DNA from: Spongiibacter sp. IMCC21906
Lineage (GTDB): Bacteria; Pseudomonadota; Gammaproteobacteria; Pseudomonadales; Spongiibacteraceae
DNA: 64,000 nucleotides
Direction of reading: 5' to 3'
Assembly: GCF_001010805.1 (NCBI RefSeq)
Contig: NZ_CP011477.1
Coordinates: 1,627,001 to 1,691,000, forward strand
Below, piece after piece: positions 27,930 through 38,036 of the stretch; position 1 is the first letter of the stretch; each line of letters starts with the position of its first letter. The position numbers and the translations under genes are program-made. The notes under the pieces are model-generated. The model made no database searches and was not told the DNA's origin. It saw only the letters and a list, made by a program, of their open reading frames with translations.

Positions 27930-30551
27930 TTAAAACCGATAATACAAGTCGATTCCGTAGCTGGCAGGCTCGCCCCAAATGACTGATCGGTCGGCCTCGG
28001 GGAGATTGTCGATAGCGCTGACTTCGTATTCTTCATCCAGAATGTTTTTAGCCCATATTGCAATGCCCATATTACCCCCGGATAAGGGCACGTCGCTCAG
28101 GGTCAGTCTGGCATTGAGTAGGTCATAGGCGCGGAGCTCGGTGTTTTTTATATTGTCGCTTCGGGAGCCGCCGTTGCGCTCATCCAGATAATTCCAGCCG
28201 AGGTTAAGGCTGACGCGTCCCCAATCCCGAGCTAATACGGTGTAGTCTGCGGCAAAGGAGAAGGAGTTTTCTGGTGCCGAAAAGAACACAAATTGGTCGC
28301 TGGCATCGGCGCCATTAATATCTGTAGCCTTGGTCACTTCGGTGTTGAGGTAAGCGTAGCTAAACATCAACATAAGATCCCGGTTAAACAAATAGGTGAT
28401 GTCAGATTCAAAACCCCACATCTCAGCCTCGCCGGCATTCGTGACCTTGGTGTCTGCTACGGTGCCCGCCAAAATAAAATTCAGCTGCATATCTTGGTAG
28501 TCACTAAAAAACACATCGGCATTGACCCGCAGGCGATGACGAAACAGCTCGGTTTTAAAACCGAGTTCGTAGGAGGTCACATACTCTGGGGCGAAGCCCT
28601 CGGCATAACCAAACCCATAGTCGATGCCATCACTGGCTTCGCCTTGCTTGCCATCCCGCTGGGGGTCACGGGTATTAAAACCGCCGGACTTGTAAGCTTC
28701 GACCATTTTTATATACAGAGTGCTGGACTCGGCAATATCTGCGGCGGCAATCATGCTGATGGCGTCGTTACTAAAATCTTGGGAAGCAGATAGATTGTTA
28801 AACTCACGGCAGCTGGCTGTGCCATCGCTGCATAGCGCAGCGGTGACATCAATGGGGACGGCCGCCGTTTCAATAATGGTGATGTCTTGTTGGTTTTTAA
28901 TCGCTTGGCGTTGGTCTTCTGAGTGACGTAGCCCTAGGGTGAAATGCAGGCGGTCTTGCCAGAGTGGCGGCGTCCACGTGAGCTGGCCGTACAGTGCCAT
29001 CGCTTCATTTTCGATATCGTAGCGTTGGCTAAGAAAGTTAACGGCACGAATGGATGTGCCAGTGTTCAGCAAATCTGATATGACCCCACCCAAAATAGGC
29101 ACCTGACCAAAAGCCTCTTCAAAATTGGGTACGCCCAAATTAGCGGGGCCACTGAGTTGATGGTGCAAGGGGCCGTTGTCTTCTACTGCCTCTTCATAGA
29201 AGTAATACGCCCCGAGAATATACTTAAGCCGTTGCTCAAAGAGTTCGCCGCTTAGCTGCAGTTCATGGGACCACTGCTGTTGGTCGACGATGGGTTTTAC
29301 AAGGGGGGTACATTGCCCGGGCCCGGCTACGAGTCGGGCGGCTTGCCCGCAGTATGGACTGGTATCCAAACGAAACACGGATTTGCTTTGGTTGTTGATG
29401 CCGTGGGCATCTTGGCCCGCAGATAAGCCCCGGCCACCGCCCAGGTCGGCGTAGGATTCATCGAAAAGCTGGCGATAAGAACCAATGTACTTTACTTGCA
29501 GTGTATCGAAATCGTGGCTGATGGTAAGTGCGTGACCTTCAATTTCGGTATAAGACCCTTGAAATGGCGTGACGGTTGCCAGCTCATCCTGAAAATTGGT
29601 GGCGTAAACGCTGCTGGGTTGGGCATTGATTAAGTCGGCTTGGCTTCCGGCAACCGGGGTGCGGGGCCGAATGTGTTGGTAATGGTTGTTGTAATAATCT
29701 ATTTCTGATCGGTCATAGGCGTAATCGACGCTAAGGCTGTCGGTGGCATTCCAGCGTAGATCAATGCGGTAACCATTGAGATCGCTGCCACCAAAATCGC
29801 CACCGGGGCCGGTGTTGTCAACGTAGCCATCTTGTTGCGCGAAAAGGGCACCAAATTTGACAGCCAAGCTGTCGGTTATCGGTACATTGATCGAGGTTTT
29901 ACTGCTGAATAAATTGCGACTGCCGGTGCTGAGTTTTTGTTTGACGCTAAACTTCTCGGTGCTGGGTCGGGAGGTGATGAGATTTATGGCACCGCCGGTG
30001 GTGTTGCGGCCATAAAGCGTACCTTGGGGACCGCGTAAGACCTCAATGCGTTCCAGGTCGGCTACATCCATTGCGGCGCCGGTGGACCGGGCAATATAGA
30101 CTCCGTCCAAATACACGCCAACGGGCGGGTCTTGGGTAATTTGCGCGTCAGAAATACCAATGCCGCGAATAAAGACCCTCAAGGTGCCGTTGTTGATGGG
30201 GAAGGGCTCAATGGTAAGGCTGGGCACCAGCGAGTGAATATCTTTTAAGCCGTTAATTCCCTCAACGTCAAGCCGCTCTTCGCTAAATGCGGCGAGTGAA
30301 ATAGGAATTTCTTGCAGAGGTTCGCTGCGCTTCTGGGCCGTCACGGTAACCTCTTCCAGCCTTGGGCGGGTTTCTGGGGCAGCGTGGGCGAGAGTAACAG
30401 TGGTGTGGGCGGCAAGCAGATAAAGACAGGATTGGTAAAGCCTGAAAAAACAATAGTGTGTAATAGAGAGAAGGGGCTGCAGCCTGCTTGCTCCCGTGAA
30501 AGTACCGATGGTGGTAAGCTGTATTGCTCGGTTTGCCGTGGGCAGTGCCAT
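27930..30551 (-). CDS. TonB-dependent outer-membrane receptor
   Basis: Large TonB-dependent transporter of 873 residues, of the same broad family as the one at 12446 but not a close copy. It has a long N-terminal segment, then a signal-like stretch ending in LAHAAP, a TonB-box-like EEVTVTAQKR, a plug with LERIEVLRGPQGTLYGRNT, and a barrel ending in YYRF. The true start may lie downstream of 30551. Substrate unknown; the region NTTGGAINLITSRPS is the conserved end of the plug. Confidence 0.87.
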   Translation of the reverse strand: MALPTANRAIQLTTIGTFTGASRLQPLLSITHYCFFRLYQSCLYLLAAHTTVTLAHAAPETRPRLEEVTVTAQKRSEPLQEIPISLAAFSEERLDVEGINGLKDIHSLVPSLTIEPFPINNGTLRVFIRGIGISDAQITQDPPVGVYLDGVYIARSTGAAMDVADLERIEVLRGPQGTLYGRNTTGGAINLITSRPSTEKFSVKQKLSTGSRNLFSSKTSINVPITDSLAVKFGALFAQQDGYVDNTGPGGDFGGSDLNGYRIDLRWNATDSLSVDYAYDRSEIDYYNNHYQHIRPRTPVAGSQADLINAQPSSVYATNFQDELATVTPFQGSYTEIEGHALTISHDFDTLQVKYIGSYRQLFDESYADLGGGRGLSAGQDAHGINNQSKSVFRLDTSPYCGQAARLVAGPGQCTPLVKPIVDQQQWSHELQLSGELFEQRLKYILGAYYFYEEAVEDNGPLHHQLSGPANLGVPNFEEAFGQVPILGGVISDLLNTGTSIRAVNFLSQRYDIENEAMALYGQLTWTPPLWQDRLHFTLGLRHSEDQRQAIKNQQDITIIETAAVPIDVTAALCSDGTASCREFNNLSASQDFSNDAISMIAAADIAESSTLYIKMVEAYKSGGFNTRDPQRDGKQGEASDGIDYGFGYAEGFAPEYVTSYELGFKTELFRHRLRVNADVFFSDYQDMQLNFILAGTVADTKVTNAGEAEMWGFESDITYLFNRDLMLMFSYAYLNTEVTKATDINGADASDQFVFFSAPENSFSFAADYTVLARDWGRVSLNLGWNYLDERNGGSRSDNIKNTELRAYDLLNARLTLSDVPLSGGNMGIAIWAKNILDEEYEVSAIDNLPEADRSVIWGEPASYGIDLYYRF

Positions 30552-30867
30552 GCTTAAAATAATAACCTTATGGTCAAAGCTAGTAAAACAACCGGGTTAG
30601 CGGCGGTGGCGTAGTGCGTTTATGTAATTTATATCGCCAGATGTTTTTTGTATTGTCGACTGTCTCATACTGGGCGTGGGAAGCTAAGCATTCTTTTAGT
30701 GTCAGACCCTAATCGTGAAATAGTGCCAGTTAACGGCAAATTTCAAGGGATTATAATAAGGGTAATTACGGTATGTTGACGCCGAGTATTAGTGACTGCG
30801 GCAAGTGCTGGTTATAATGCCGCGTTAAATCGATTGCCTATTAATAATTTTGGAGCAGGGAAACCCT
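30552..30867. promoter_or_regulatory. Divergent intergenic region with fabV -10 box
   Basis: This gap separates the TonB receptor (minus) from fabV (plus). A perfect TATAAT hexamer lies at 30813-30818, about 50 bases before the fabV ATG; the best -35 match (GTGACT) has a short 15-base spacer, so another factor may help. I see no convincing operator or small gene in the rest. Confidence 0.5.
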
Positions 30868-32058
30868 ATGATCATTAAGCCCCGTGTACGCGGTTTCATG
30901 TGCGTGACCACCCATCCGGTGGGATGTGAGGCCAATGTCAAACAGCAAATTGACTACGTTAAAGCTCAGGGCCCGATTGGGAACGGCCCAAAACGCGTTC
31001 TTGTGATTGGCTCTTCTACAGGCTATGGCTTGGCGTCGCGCATTACTGCAGGGTTTGGCGCCGGGGCGTCGACCTTGGGGGTTTTCTTTGAGAAAGAAGG
31101 TACCGAGAAAAAGCCTGGCACCGCGGGTTGGTACAACTCGGCTGCGTTTCATAAGTTTGCCGATCAAGAAGGGCTCTATGCCAAAAGCATTAATGGCGAC
31201 GCCTTTTCTGACGAAATTAAAGAAAAAACCATTGCTCAGATCAAAGCCGATTTAGGCCAGATTGATCTGGTGGTATACAGTCTCGCCTCGCCGCGTCGCC
31301 AGCACCCTAAAACGGGTGAAGTGCATATGTCGACCTTGAAGCCCATCGGTAAAGATGTAACCCAGCGCGGCATTAACACCGACAAAGAAACCATTGAGTC
31401 GGTGACGCTTCCCGCTGCTAGCGATGAAGATATTGCTAACACCGTTGCGGTCATGGGGGGGGAAGATTGGCAAATGTGGATTGACGCCCTGGACGATGCC
31501 GGGGTGCTGGCCGATGGTGCTAAAACCACGGCTTACACCTATCTAGGCGACCGTATTACCTGGGATATTTATTGGCACGGCACTATTGGCGCCGCCAAAA
31601 AAGACTTGGACAAACGCGTGCTAAACATCCGTGAACGTCTTGCCAAGAAAGGTGGCGATGCCCGGGTGTCGGTATTGAAAGCGGTGGTAACCCAGGCCAG
31701 CTCGGCGATACCCATCATGCCTTTGTATTTGTCTTTGCTGTTTAAAGTGATGAAGGCCGATGGCAGTCACGAAGGTTGTATTGAGCAAGTTTATGGCCTG
31801 TTTAATAACAGCTTGTATGGCAGTTCGCCCATTACCGATCAAGAAGGTCGCCTGCGTGCCGACAGCTTGGAAATGCGCCCAGAAGTCCAAAGTGCAGTGG
31901 CCAAGATGTGGGAAAAAGTCGAAACTGAGAACGTGCATGAAACCACCGATTTCGTCGGTTACAAACAAGAGTTTCTTAAACTGTTTGGTTTTGGCATCGA
32001 CGGTGTCGATTACGAGGCCGATGTTGATCCGGTAGTGCCGATTAACAATCTGGTTTAA
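30868..32058 (+). CDS. fabV: Trans-2-enoyl-ACP reductase FabV
   Basis: NADH-dependent enoyl-ACP reductase that completes each fatty-acid elongation cycle; FabV enzymes are insensitive to triclosan, unlike FabI. The 396-residue protein begins [20 protein letters not shown], has the nucleotide-binding [12 protein letters not shown], and the catalytic Tyr-x8-Lys motif in [10 protein letters not shown]. The ATG at 30868 is preceded by GGAG; a TTG at 30850 would add six residues. A perfect terminator follows. Confidence 0.96.
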   Translation: MIIKPRVRGFMCVTTHPVGCEANVKQQIDYVKAQGPIGNGPKRVLVIGSSTGYGLASRITAGFGAGASTLGVFFEKEGTEKKPGTAGWYNSAAFHKFADQEGLYAKSINGDAFSDEIKEKTIAQIKADLGQIDLVVYSLASPRRQHPKTGEVHMSTLKPIGKDVTQRGINTDKETIESVTLPAASDEDIANTVAVMGGEDWQMWIDALDDAGVLADGAKTTAYTYLGDRITWDIYWHGTIGAAKKDLDKRVLNIRERLAKKGGDARVSVLKAVVTQASSAIPIMPLYLSLLFKVMKADGSHEGCIEQVYGLFNNSLYGSSPITDQEGRLRADSLEMRPEVQSAVAKMWEKVETENVHETTDFVGYKQEFLKLFGFGIDGVDYEADVDPVVPINNLV

Positions 32059-32081
32059 TTCAATTTCACTTCCATTGCGGT

Positions 32082-32107
32082 AAGGAGGCTATATAGCCTC
32101 CTTTTTT
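32082..32107 (+). terminator. Rho-independent terminator of fabV
   Basis: AAGGAGGCT and AGCCTCCTT flank an ATAT loop and are followed by a T run, a textbook terminator 24 bases past the fabV stop. Confidence 0.9.
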
Positions 32108-32209
32108 ATGCCTGTTTTTTGTTGTCTATTTGTCGAGTCAATGGACGATGGGTTTGCGGTCCGGGGCGGGCTGGGCTAGAGTGTTGCCGCTTTTTTCGTA
32201 GAGTCCATC

Positions 32210-33556
32210 ATGTCCCTTACTTCCCGTCAGGAGCTCCACCAACAGCTGCGTATTGCGTTGCCAATTTTTGGCGGCCAGCTGGCCCAATCCGGCAACGGTT
32301 TTGTGGATACGGTGATGGCAGGCCGAGTGTCGGCCCTTGATTTGGCGGGGGTGGCGGTCGGCGCCAGTATTTGGGTGCCGGTGTTTTTATTTATGACCGG
32401 CTTGCTGATGAGTGCCACCTCGGTGATGTCCCGGCATCTGGGGGCCGGTCAGACTGAACGGGTGAACCCCCTCGTTCAGCAGACGGTTATGCTGGCGCTG
32501 GTGGCAGGGTTGCTGGCGTTTTTCATGCTGAGGTATACCGGACCTTTATTAGTGTGGATGGACGTAGAACCTAACCTTCGGCCGATGGTGCAAGCGTATT
32601 TGCAGGGCTTAAGTTGGGGGATGCCTGCCATCGCGCTGGTGTTGGCACTGCGCAGTTACACTGAAGCGATGGCCCATACTCGGCCGGTGCTGTGGATTAG
32701 TGTGATTGGCTTGCTGGTCAATATTCCCGTTAACTATGTACTGATTTACGGCAAGCTGGGTTTTCCGGCGATGGGCGGCGTGGGCTGCGGTTGGGCCACT
32801 TCGGTAGTGATGTGGCTGATGGCGGTATTGATGCTGTTGTATGTTGCTAAGCACAAAGCCTATAAAACGGTGCCCTTAAGCATCAAGCCTTGGCGCTGGG
32901 AGCCGCAAAATCTTTGGTATTTGTTTAAGCTCGGCTTGCCCGTTGGTCTGGCCATTTTCTTTGAAGTGAGTATTTTTGCGGTTATTGCCTTGCTGTTGAG
33001 CAGGGAAGGAGCAGAAATAGTCGCAGGCCATCAACTCACTCTCAATTTTACCTCCCTGGTATTTATGATGCCGCTGAGTTTTGCCTTGGCGGCCACCGCG
33101 CGGGTCGGTTTGGCGCGGGGGCGCAAAAACCCCACTGAGCTGCGTCAGGCCATCGTCATCGCGTTTAAAATTACCTTAGTCATTGGCGTTAGCGCCGCCT
33201 TGTTGTTGGTGCTCAATCGCCAGTGGATTCCGCATATTTACACGGATAATCCGCAGGTTACCGAGCTGGCCACTTATCTGTTGTTGTTTGCTGCGCTATA
33301 TCAGATTTCTGATGCCTTACAGGTGACCGCCAATGGTTGTTTGCGGGGCTTTGAAGACACGGCAATCCCTATGTTGTTGACCCTCATTGCTTATTGGGGA
33401 ATAGGTTTGCCTGTGGGTTATGTTTTGGCCCTCACCGATTATCTCGGTCCAGCGATGGGCCCCAGTGGGTTCTGGCTGGGCCTGTTCGCTGGTTTGAGCA
33501 GCTCGGCAATCCTGTTGGGTGCAAGGTTGCGTTGGCGGATGAGTCAATATGATTAA
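32210..33556 (+). CDS. MATE-family efflux transporter (NorM-like)
   Basis: Inner-membrane cation-coupled multidrug exporter of 448 residues with about twelve hydrophobic helices in two related halves. Early residues RIALPIFGGQLAQSGNGFVDTVMAG match the MATE N-terminal signature, and the second half repeats the pattern (LGLPVGLAIFFEVSIF). The substrate is unknown; NorM relatives export dyes and fluoroquinolones. It stands alone, after the fabV terminator. Confidence 0.9.
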   Translation: MSLTSRQELHQQLRIALPIFGGQLAQSGNGFVDTVMAGRVSALDLAGVAVGASIWVPVFLFMTGLLMSATSVMSRHLGAGQTERVNPLVQQTVMLALVAGLLAFFMLRYTGPLLVWMDVEPNLRPMVQAYLQGLSWGMPAIALVLALRSYTEAMAHTRPVLWISVIGLLVNIPVNYVLIYGKLGFPAMGGVGCGWATSVVMWLMAVLMLLYVAKHKAYKTVPLSIKPWRWEPQNLWYLFKLGLPVGLAIFFEVSIFAVIALLLSREGAEIVAGHQLTLNFTSLVFMMPLSFALAATARVGLARGRKNPTELRQAIVIAFKITLVIGVSAALLLVLNRQWIPHIYTDNPQVTELATYLLLFAALYQISDALQVTANGCLRGFEDTAIPMLLTLIAYWGIGLPVGYVLALTDYLGPAMGPSGFWLGLFAGLSSSAILLGARLRWRMSQYD

Positions 33557-33659
33557 TCAGTGGCTTGTTACGCAACTGACACCGTTTTTATTTTATTTAA
33601 GTTAGCGCATCATAGTATGTTGCTGATGGAGCAATCTTTGATCTGATCAGGAGTCTTGG

Positions 33660-34511
33660 ATGAGTAGCCTTGTGCCCGGGGTATTAGACGCAATACTCCC
33701 CGATGTTTACCGAGTGCTTGCACCCAACCCCAGTGTGATGACTGGGCCGGGCACCAACACCTATCTGCTGGGCAGTAAAAATATTACTGTACTTGATCCC
33801 GGCCCTGACTTGCCTGAACACATTAATGCGATTATCGCGGGCATAGAGGCAATTGGCGGTGTGTTGGAGCGGGTTGTTGTGACCCATACCCATACCGATC
33901 ACTCCCCCGGTGCCGCGACCCTCGCCAAGCGCTTTGGGGTGCCGGTGGTGGGCTCGCCAATTGCCGACGACGGCTATCAAGATGACAGTTTTAGCTCAGA
34001 CGCTAGCCTGGCACATGGAGAAAACCTCGATGTTGACGACAGTAAACTGGAGGCGATTTATACTCCGGGGCATGTCGGCAACCATTATTGTTTTCTGCAT
34101 CATAAAAGTGGTGCCGTGTTTACCGGCGACCATATTATGCAAGGCTCGACGGTGGTGATTATTCCCCCTTCTGGTGATATGGCAGATTACGTCGACTCCT
34201 TGCAGCGTTTACTGCGTTATCCCATTCGCTATTTGGCACCAGGGCATGGTTCGGTCATTGATGAACCAGAAGCTGAAATTAAAAAACTCATTGCCCACCG
34301 CCAAGGCCGGGAAGACAAAATTGTTAATGCCATGACATCGGTAATAACCGCGAACTTAGATGAACTGCTCCCCATTGCCTACGACGATGTGCCCGAAAGC
34401 ATTTATCCCGTCGCTCGGCTGTCATTATTGGCGCATATATTAAAGCTACAACGAGAAGGCAAAGCTGAAGAACAGGCTGGTAAGTGGTCATTATGTAGCC
34501 GTGCAATATGA
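33660..34511 (+). CDS. Metallo-beta-lactamase-fold hydrolase (LACTB2-like)
   Basis: Two-zinc hydrolase of 283 residues. The zinc ligands are visible in THTHTDHSPG (H76, H78, D80, H81), GHVGNHY, and FTGDHIM, with a final histidine in LAPGHGSVIDEP. A C-terminal helical part (DELLPIAYDDVPESIYPVARLSLLAHILKL) resembles the LACTB2/winged-helix tail. The substrate is uncertain: thioester or RNA cleavage are both known in the wider group. Its stop overlaps the start of the next gene by 4 bases (ATGA). Confidence 0.85.
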   Translation: MSSLVPGVLDAILPDVYRVLAPNPSVMTGPGTNTYLLGSKNITVLDPGPDLPEHINAIIAGIEAIGGVLERVVVTHTHTDHSPGAATLAKRFGVPVVGSPIADDGYQDDSFSSDASLAHGENLDVDDSKLEAIYTPGHVGNHYCFLHHKSGAVFTGDHIMQGSTVVIIPPSGDMADYVDSLQRLLRYPIRYLAPGHGSVIDEPEAEIKKLIAHRQGREDKIVNAMTSVITANLDELLPIAYDDVPESIYPVARLSLLAHILKLQREGKAEEQAGKWSLCSRAI

Positions 34512-35557
34512 AAATTTTTAGCTGTCAGCAGTGCGGTCAAACCCTGCTCTTTGAAAATACCCAGTGCCAGCGTTGTGGTGTAAAGCTGGGGTATCTTCCC
34601 GCGAGCGGAGTGTTATCGGCATTGCTAGACGAGGGTGAAAGCTACAAAGCACTTGCTGATGCCGATGCGACTTCTCGTTGGGTTTACTGCAGCAACGCCG
34701 CTCACCGGGTATGTAATTGGTTGCTGCCTGCTGGCGCGGAAACCACGCTCTGTGAATGTTGTGAGTTAAACCGACATATTCCCGACCTTGCGGATCCCGG
34801 TCAGCAAGAGGCGTGGCAAGAGCTGGAGTTTGCAAAACATCGGCTTGTTTACAGTCTGCATCGCTTTGGCTTGCCAATACAGCAAGGGCTGCGGTTTGAT
34901 TTTATTTCTACCAATCGGCCGATTCCGCCGGGGGCTACGGCCAGTACGGGACATGCATCGGGTCAAGTCACCATTACCACCGACGAGGCTGACTCTGCCG
35001 AGCGGGAACAACACCGGGTCGATATGGATGAGCCCTACCGTACCTTGATTGGCCATTTTCGTCATGAAGTGGGGCATTACTATTGGGAGCAACTGCTGCA
35101 AGCCGACCCGCAGCGCTTGCAGGGGTTTCGGGATTTATTTGGTGATGACACGCTGAATTACCAACAGGCATTACAGCAACATTATGAACATGGCCCAGCG
35201 GCAAACTGGCAGGCGCAGTATATTAGCGCTTACGCTAGCAGCCACCCTTGGGAAGATTGGGCCGAAACCTGGGCGCATTATTTCCATTTGGTGGATACGC
35301 TAGAAACCGCCCACGCCTTTGGTCTGTCTTTGCAACCGCAAGCAGGGGTAGACGCTGTGATGGCGATGACTGCGGATATTGATCCCTATGTGCATAAAGA
35401 TTTTGATGAGCTACTTAACCGGGCACTGCCACTGACCTTTGCGGTCAATAGCTTAAATCGAAGTATGGGACAGCCTGATCTTTATCCCTTTGTGCTGTCA
35501 TCAAAGGTAAAAGACAAGCTGCGGTTTATCCATAACTTGTTGCTAGAATACCGCTAA
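34508..35557 (+). CDS. Putative zinc-dependent metallopeptidase with N-terminal zinc ribbon
   Basis: Cytosolic protein of 349 residues. A zinc ribbon (C6, C9, C20, C23) is followed by a further Cys/His cluster (CSNAAHRVC, LCECC), then the HEVGH zinc-protease motif at 186-190 and a likely third ligand in EDWAETWAHYFH. This is the layout of the putative zinc-binding metallopeptidase family (Zn_peptidase/DUF2248 type), whose substrate is unknown. Translation is coupled to the MBL-fold gene, which suggests a shared task. Confidence 0.8.
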   Translation: MKIFSCQQCGQTLLFENTQCQRCGVKLGYLPASGVLSALLDEGESYKALADADATSRWVYCSNAAHRVCNWLLPAGAETTLCECCELNRHIPDLADPGQQEAWQELEFAKHRLVYSLHRFGLPIQQGLRFDFISTNRPIPPGATASTGHASGQVTITTDEADSAEREQHRVDMDEPYRTLIGHFRHEVGHYYWEQLLQADPQRLQGFRDLFGDDTLNYQQALQQHYEHGPAANWQAQYISAYASSHPWEDWAETWAHYFHLVDTLETAHAFGLSLQPQAGVDAVMAMTADIDPYVHKDFDELLNRALPLTFAVNSLNRSMGQPDLYPFVLSSKVKDKLRFIHNLLLEYR

Positions 35558-35702
35558 AAATGCTGTGTGGGCCGGTCTGGCTGCAGACATTGCCACGATT
35601 TCTGGTTATGGTAGCCAGCATTAAATTGGCTCTGAAAAGCACTTCACGCTGCCTTGATTTTCACAGGCGACTTAAACCGTTTTATTGAGGAGAAATACAC
35701 GA

Positions 35703-36245
35703 ATGAATCGACGTCTTATTGCCGCAGCAAGCCTTTTGACTATTGCCAGCAGCTCAGCATTGGCCGGTGGCGTGGCATTTCGTTTTGGAGAAGACAGCTT
35801 CGGTGCTTCTATTGCGGGTGATATCAGCTCAGAAAGCAGCGCCCAGTTTGACTGGCTGCATCATGAGGATGGCGCAGACATGATTGCCGCGGGTGTTTTT
35901 GCCAATGGTAAACGTGGGTCACTCACTGGACGTGTTGGCGCTAAAGCCATTGGCCTGGACGGTGACGACGCCGATATCGATGGTGGTGCAGTGGCCTTTG
36001 GCGGCGATTTGGGTTTGCCTTTGAATGATATTTTGCGTCTGCGTGCAGGGCTTTATTACGGCCCAGATGCTGTGGCCTTTGGTGATGTGGATGGATATAA
36101 GGAATGGTCAGTCAGTGCCGAATTCACTATTTTCCAAAACTCTGCATTGCAGGTGGGTTACGCCGAATATGAGTTTGATGCGGAAAATGGCGGCACATTC
36201 GAATTTGAAGACGGCTTGTTTGTGCGCTTGCAACTGCGCCTATAA
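35703..36245 (+). CDS. YfaZ-like outer-membrane protein
   Basis: Secreted beta-rich protein of 180 residues with a clear signal peptide (MNRRLIAAASLLTIASSSALA). The mature part has alternating strand pattern, many Gly/Asp residues, and ends in aromatic/charged strands (GLFVRLQLRL), as in small beta-barrels of the YfaZ family. GAGGAG precedes the ATG at 35703. Function unknown. A terminator shared with selO follows. Confidence 0.72.
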   Translation: MNRRLIAAASLLTIASSSALAGGVAFRFGEDSFGASIAGDISSESSAQFDWLHHEDGADMIAAGVFANGKRGSLTGRVGAKAIGLDGDDADIDGGAVAFGGDLGLPLNDILRLRAGLYYGPDAVAFGDVDGYKEWSVSAEFTIFQNSALQVGYAEYEFDAENGGTFEFEDGLFVRLQLRL

Positions 36246-36263
36246 ACGACATTACGCAGTATG

Positions 36264-36303
36264 AAAAACGCCAGCGGCTTTTGATTTAGCCGCTGGCGTT
36301 TTT
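36264..36303. terminator. Bidirectional terminator between yfaZ-like gene and selO
   Basis: Arms AACGCCAGCGGC and GCCGCTGGCGTT pair perfectly, with A tract before and T tract after, so it works in both directions between convergent genes. Confidence 0.9.
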
Positions 36304-36336
36304 GGTTTTAATTATTTGAAGTGGGGGTGGCGAAGC

Positions 36337-37821
36337 TCAGGTGCCACAAAAGGTTTGCAACACCCGCTCTTCGGGCTTGGCCGGACGGGCATAATCCTGC
36401 CATTGACTGTGGTAGTGAAAAGGCTGTTCCAACACGGTAAGCAATTGGTGGAAACGGTCGAAATTGCCGTCTTGTGTTGCCGTCTGTATGGCTTCTTCTA
36501 CCAAATGATTTCGGGGTATAAACACCGGGTTGGCCGCCAGCATTTGTTGCTGAGCTTGCGATGGTTGCAGCGGGTCTTGCTGCTGCCGGGTTTGCCAGCG
36601 TGCCAGCCATGGTGAAAACGTATCAGAAAACGTAAAAATATCGGCGATGCTTTCTATCTCGCCACTGCTGTGTGATAGCTCACTTAAACGCCGGAAGGCC
36701 AGCGTAAAATCACACTTTTCTTGTTCTAATAATGCCAGAAAATCTTGATACAGCTTTTCGTCGTCTTCGTCACAGCTTGTCAGCCCCAGTTTTGCAGCCA
36801 TGCGTTGACGATAGGCAGAAAAGAAAATATCGGGAAACTCATTCAACACCTGCTGGGCCATTTCCACCGCCATCTCCATATTCTCATCCAGCAGTGGCAA
36901 CAAACACTGGGCAAGCTGGGCCAGATTCCATTGGGCAATGGCGGGTTGGTTGCCAAAGGCATAACGACCTTGGGCGTCAATAGAGCTGAATACCTTGCCG
37001 GGATGATATTCTTCCATAAAGGCACAGGGGCCATAGTCGATGGTTTCGCCGCTGAGCAGCATATTGTCGGTATTCATCACGCCGTGAATAAAACCAAGGC
37101 TTTGCCATTGCGCAATGAGTTCAGCTTGGCGGTGCATAACTTCAGTAAACACGGCCAAGGCTGGAATGTCGGCAGATTCGGCGTCGGGAAAATGCCGTTG
37201 AATAAGGTGGTTTAGCAGCGTTTCAACTGCGTCGGTTTGGCCTTTGGCGGCAAAAAACTGCAGGCTGCCAATGCGTATATGACTTTTGGCAACCCGGGTG
37301 AGAATGGCGCCGGGCAACACCTGATCTCGATAAACCTGTTCGCCTGTTGTGACCGCCGCCAAGGCTCTGGTAGTGGGCACCCCCATAGCGAACATCGCTT
37401 CGCTGACAATATATTCTCTAATCACAGGCCCTAGCGGCGATTTGCCGTCGCCACCACGAGAATAGGGGGTACGACCTGCCCCTTTCAATTGAATGTCAAA
37501 ACGCTGGCCCTGCTGGTCCAGTACTTCGCCAATCAAGATTGCTCTGCCATCGCCGAGTTGAGGGTTAAAACTGCCAAACTGGTGGCCGGCATAGACGGTG
37601 GCAATGGGATCGGCGCCTTCGGGCATCTGGTTGCCAGCGAGCATGGCCAGGCCATCGTCACTGGCGAGCCAGTCGGCATCGATATTCAGGGCGGTGGCTA
37701 AGTCACGGTTGACGCGAATCAGGCCAGGTTGGGGCGTGGTCGCTGGCAGTTGGCGACTATAAAAGCCCTCTGGCAATCGAGCGTAACTGTTATCAAAGCT
37801 GAGTTTTTTAGCGGGTGTCAT
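36337..37821 (-). CDS. selO: Protein adenylyltransferase SelO
   Basis: Pseudokinase-fold enzyme that transfers AMP from ATP to protein Ser/Thr/Tyr side chains, linked in E. coli to redox proteins. Length is 494 residues. Typical segments are VYAGHQFGSFNPQLGDGRA, QLKGAGRTPYSRGGDGKS, REYIVSEAMFAMGVPTTRAL and HGVMNTDNMLLSGETIDYGP. The C-terminal QTFCGT has the cysteine that stands where eukaryotic SelO has selenocysteine. Also known as YdiU/UPF0061. Confidence 0.95.
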   Translation of the reverse strand: MTPAKKLSFDNSYARLPEGFYSRQLPATTPQPGLIRVNRDLATALNIDADWLASDDGLAMLAGNQMPEGADPIATVYAGHQFGSFNPQLGDGRAILIGEVLDQQGQRFDIQLKGAGRTPYSRGGDGKSPLGPVIREYIVSEAMFAMGVPTTRALAAVTTGEQVYRDQVLPGAILTRVAKSHIRIGSLQFFAAKGQTDAVETLLNHLIQRHFPDAESADIPALAVFTEVMHRQAELIAQWQSLGFIHGVMNTDNMLLSGETIDYGPCAFMEEYHPGKVFSSIDAQGRYAFGNQPAIAQWNLAQLAQCLLPLLDENMEMAVEMAQQVLNEFPDIFFSAYRQRMAAKLGLTSCDEDDEKLYQDFLALLEQEKCDFTLAFRRLSELSHSSGEIESIADIFTFSDTFSPWLARWQTRQQQDPLQPSQAQQQMLAANPVFIPRNHLVEEAIQTATQDGNFDRFHQLLTVLEQPFHYHSQWQDYARPAKPEERVLQTFCGT

Positions 37822-38036
37822 AACAAAACCTGTCCCAGTGTGTGGGTAAAGTGTACTGGCATAGCGTCGCTGCTGACAGCCTGTCCTATACAGGTGGTAA
37901 TGTGTTGTGGGCGACCTGGACGAGAATACCAGTTAGAATTGAGCTCTAAAATTTCCTGACCGACTTCCCAAAAATGGTGGCGACAATGACGCTAAATAAT
38001 ATCAGAAAGTCGGTATAACACGGTTTGTCATCACTT

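Noticed and set aside
30850-30867. TTG start of fabV
   Set aside because: The ATG at 30868 has the better-placed GGAG and matches the known N-terminus.
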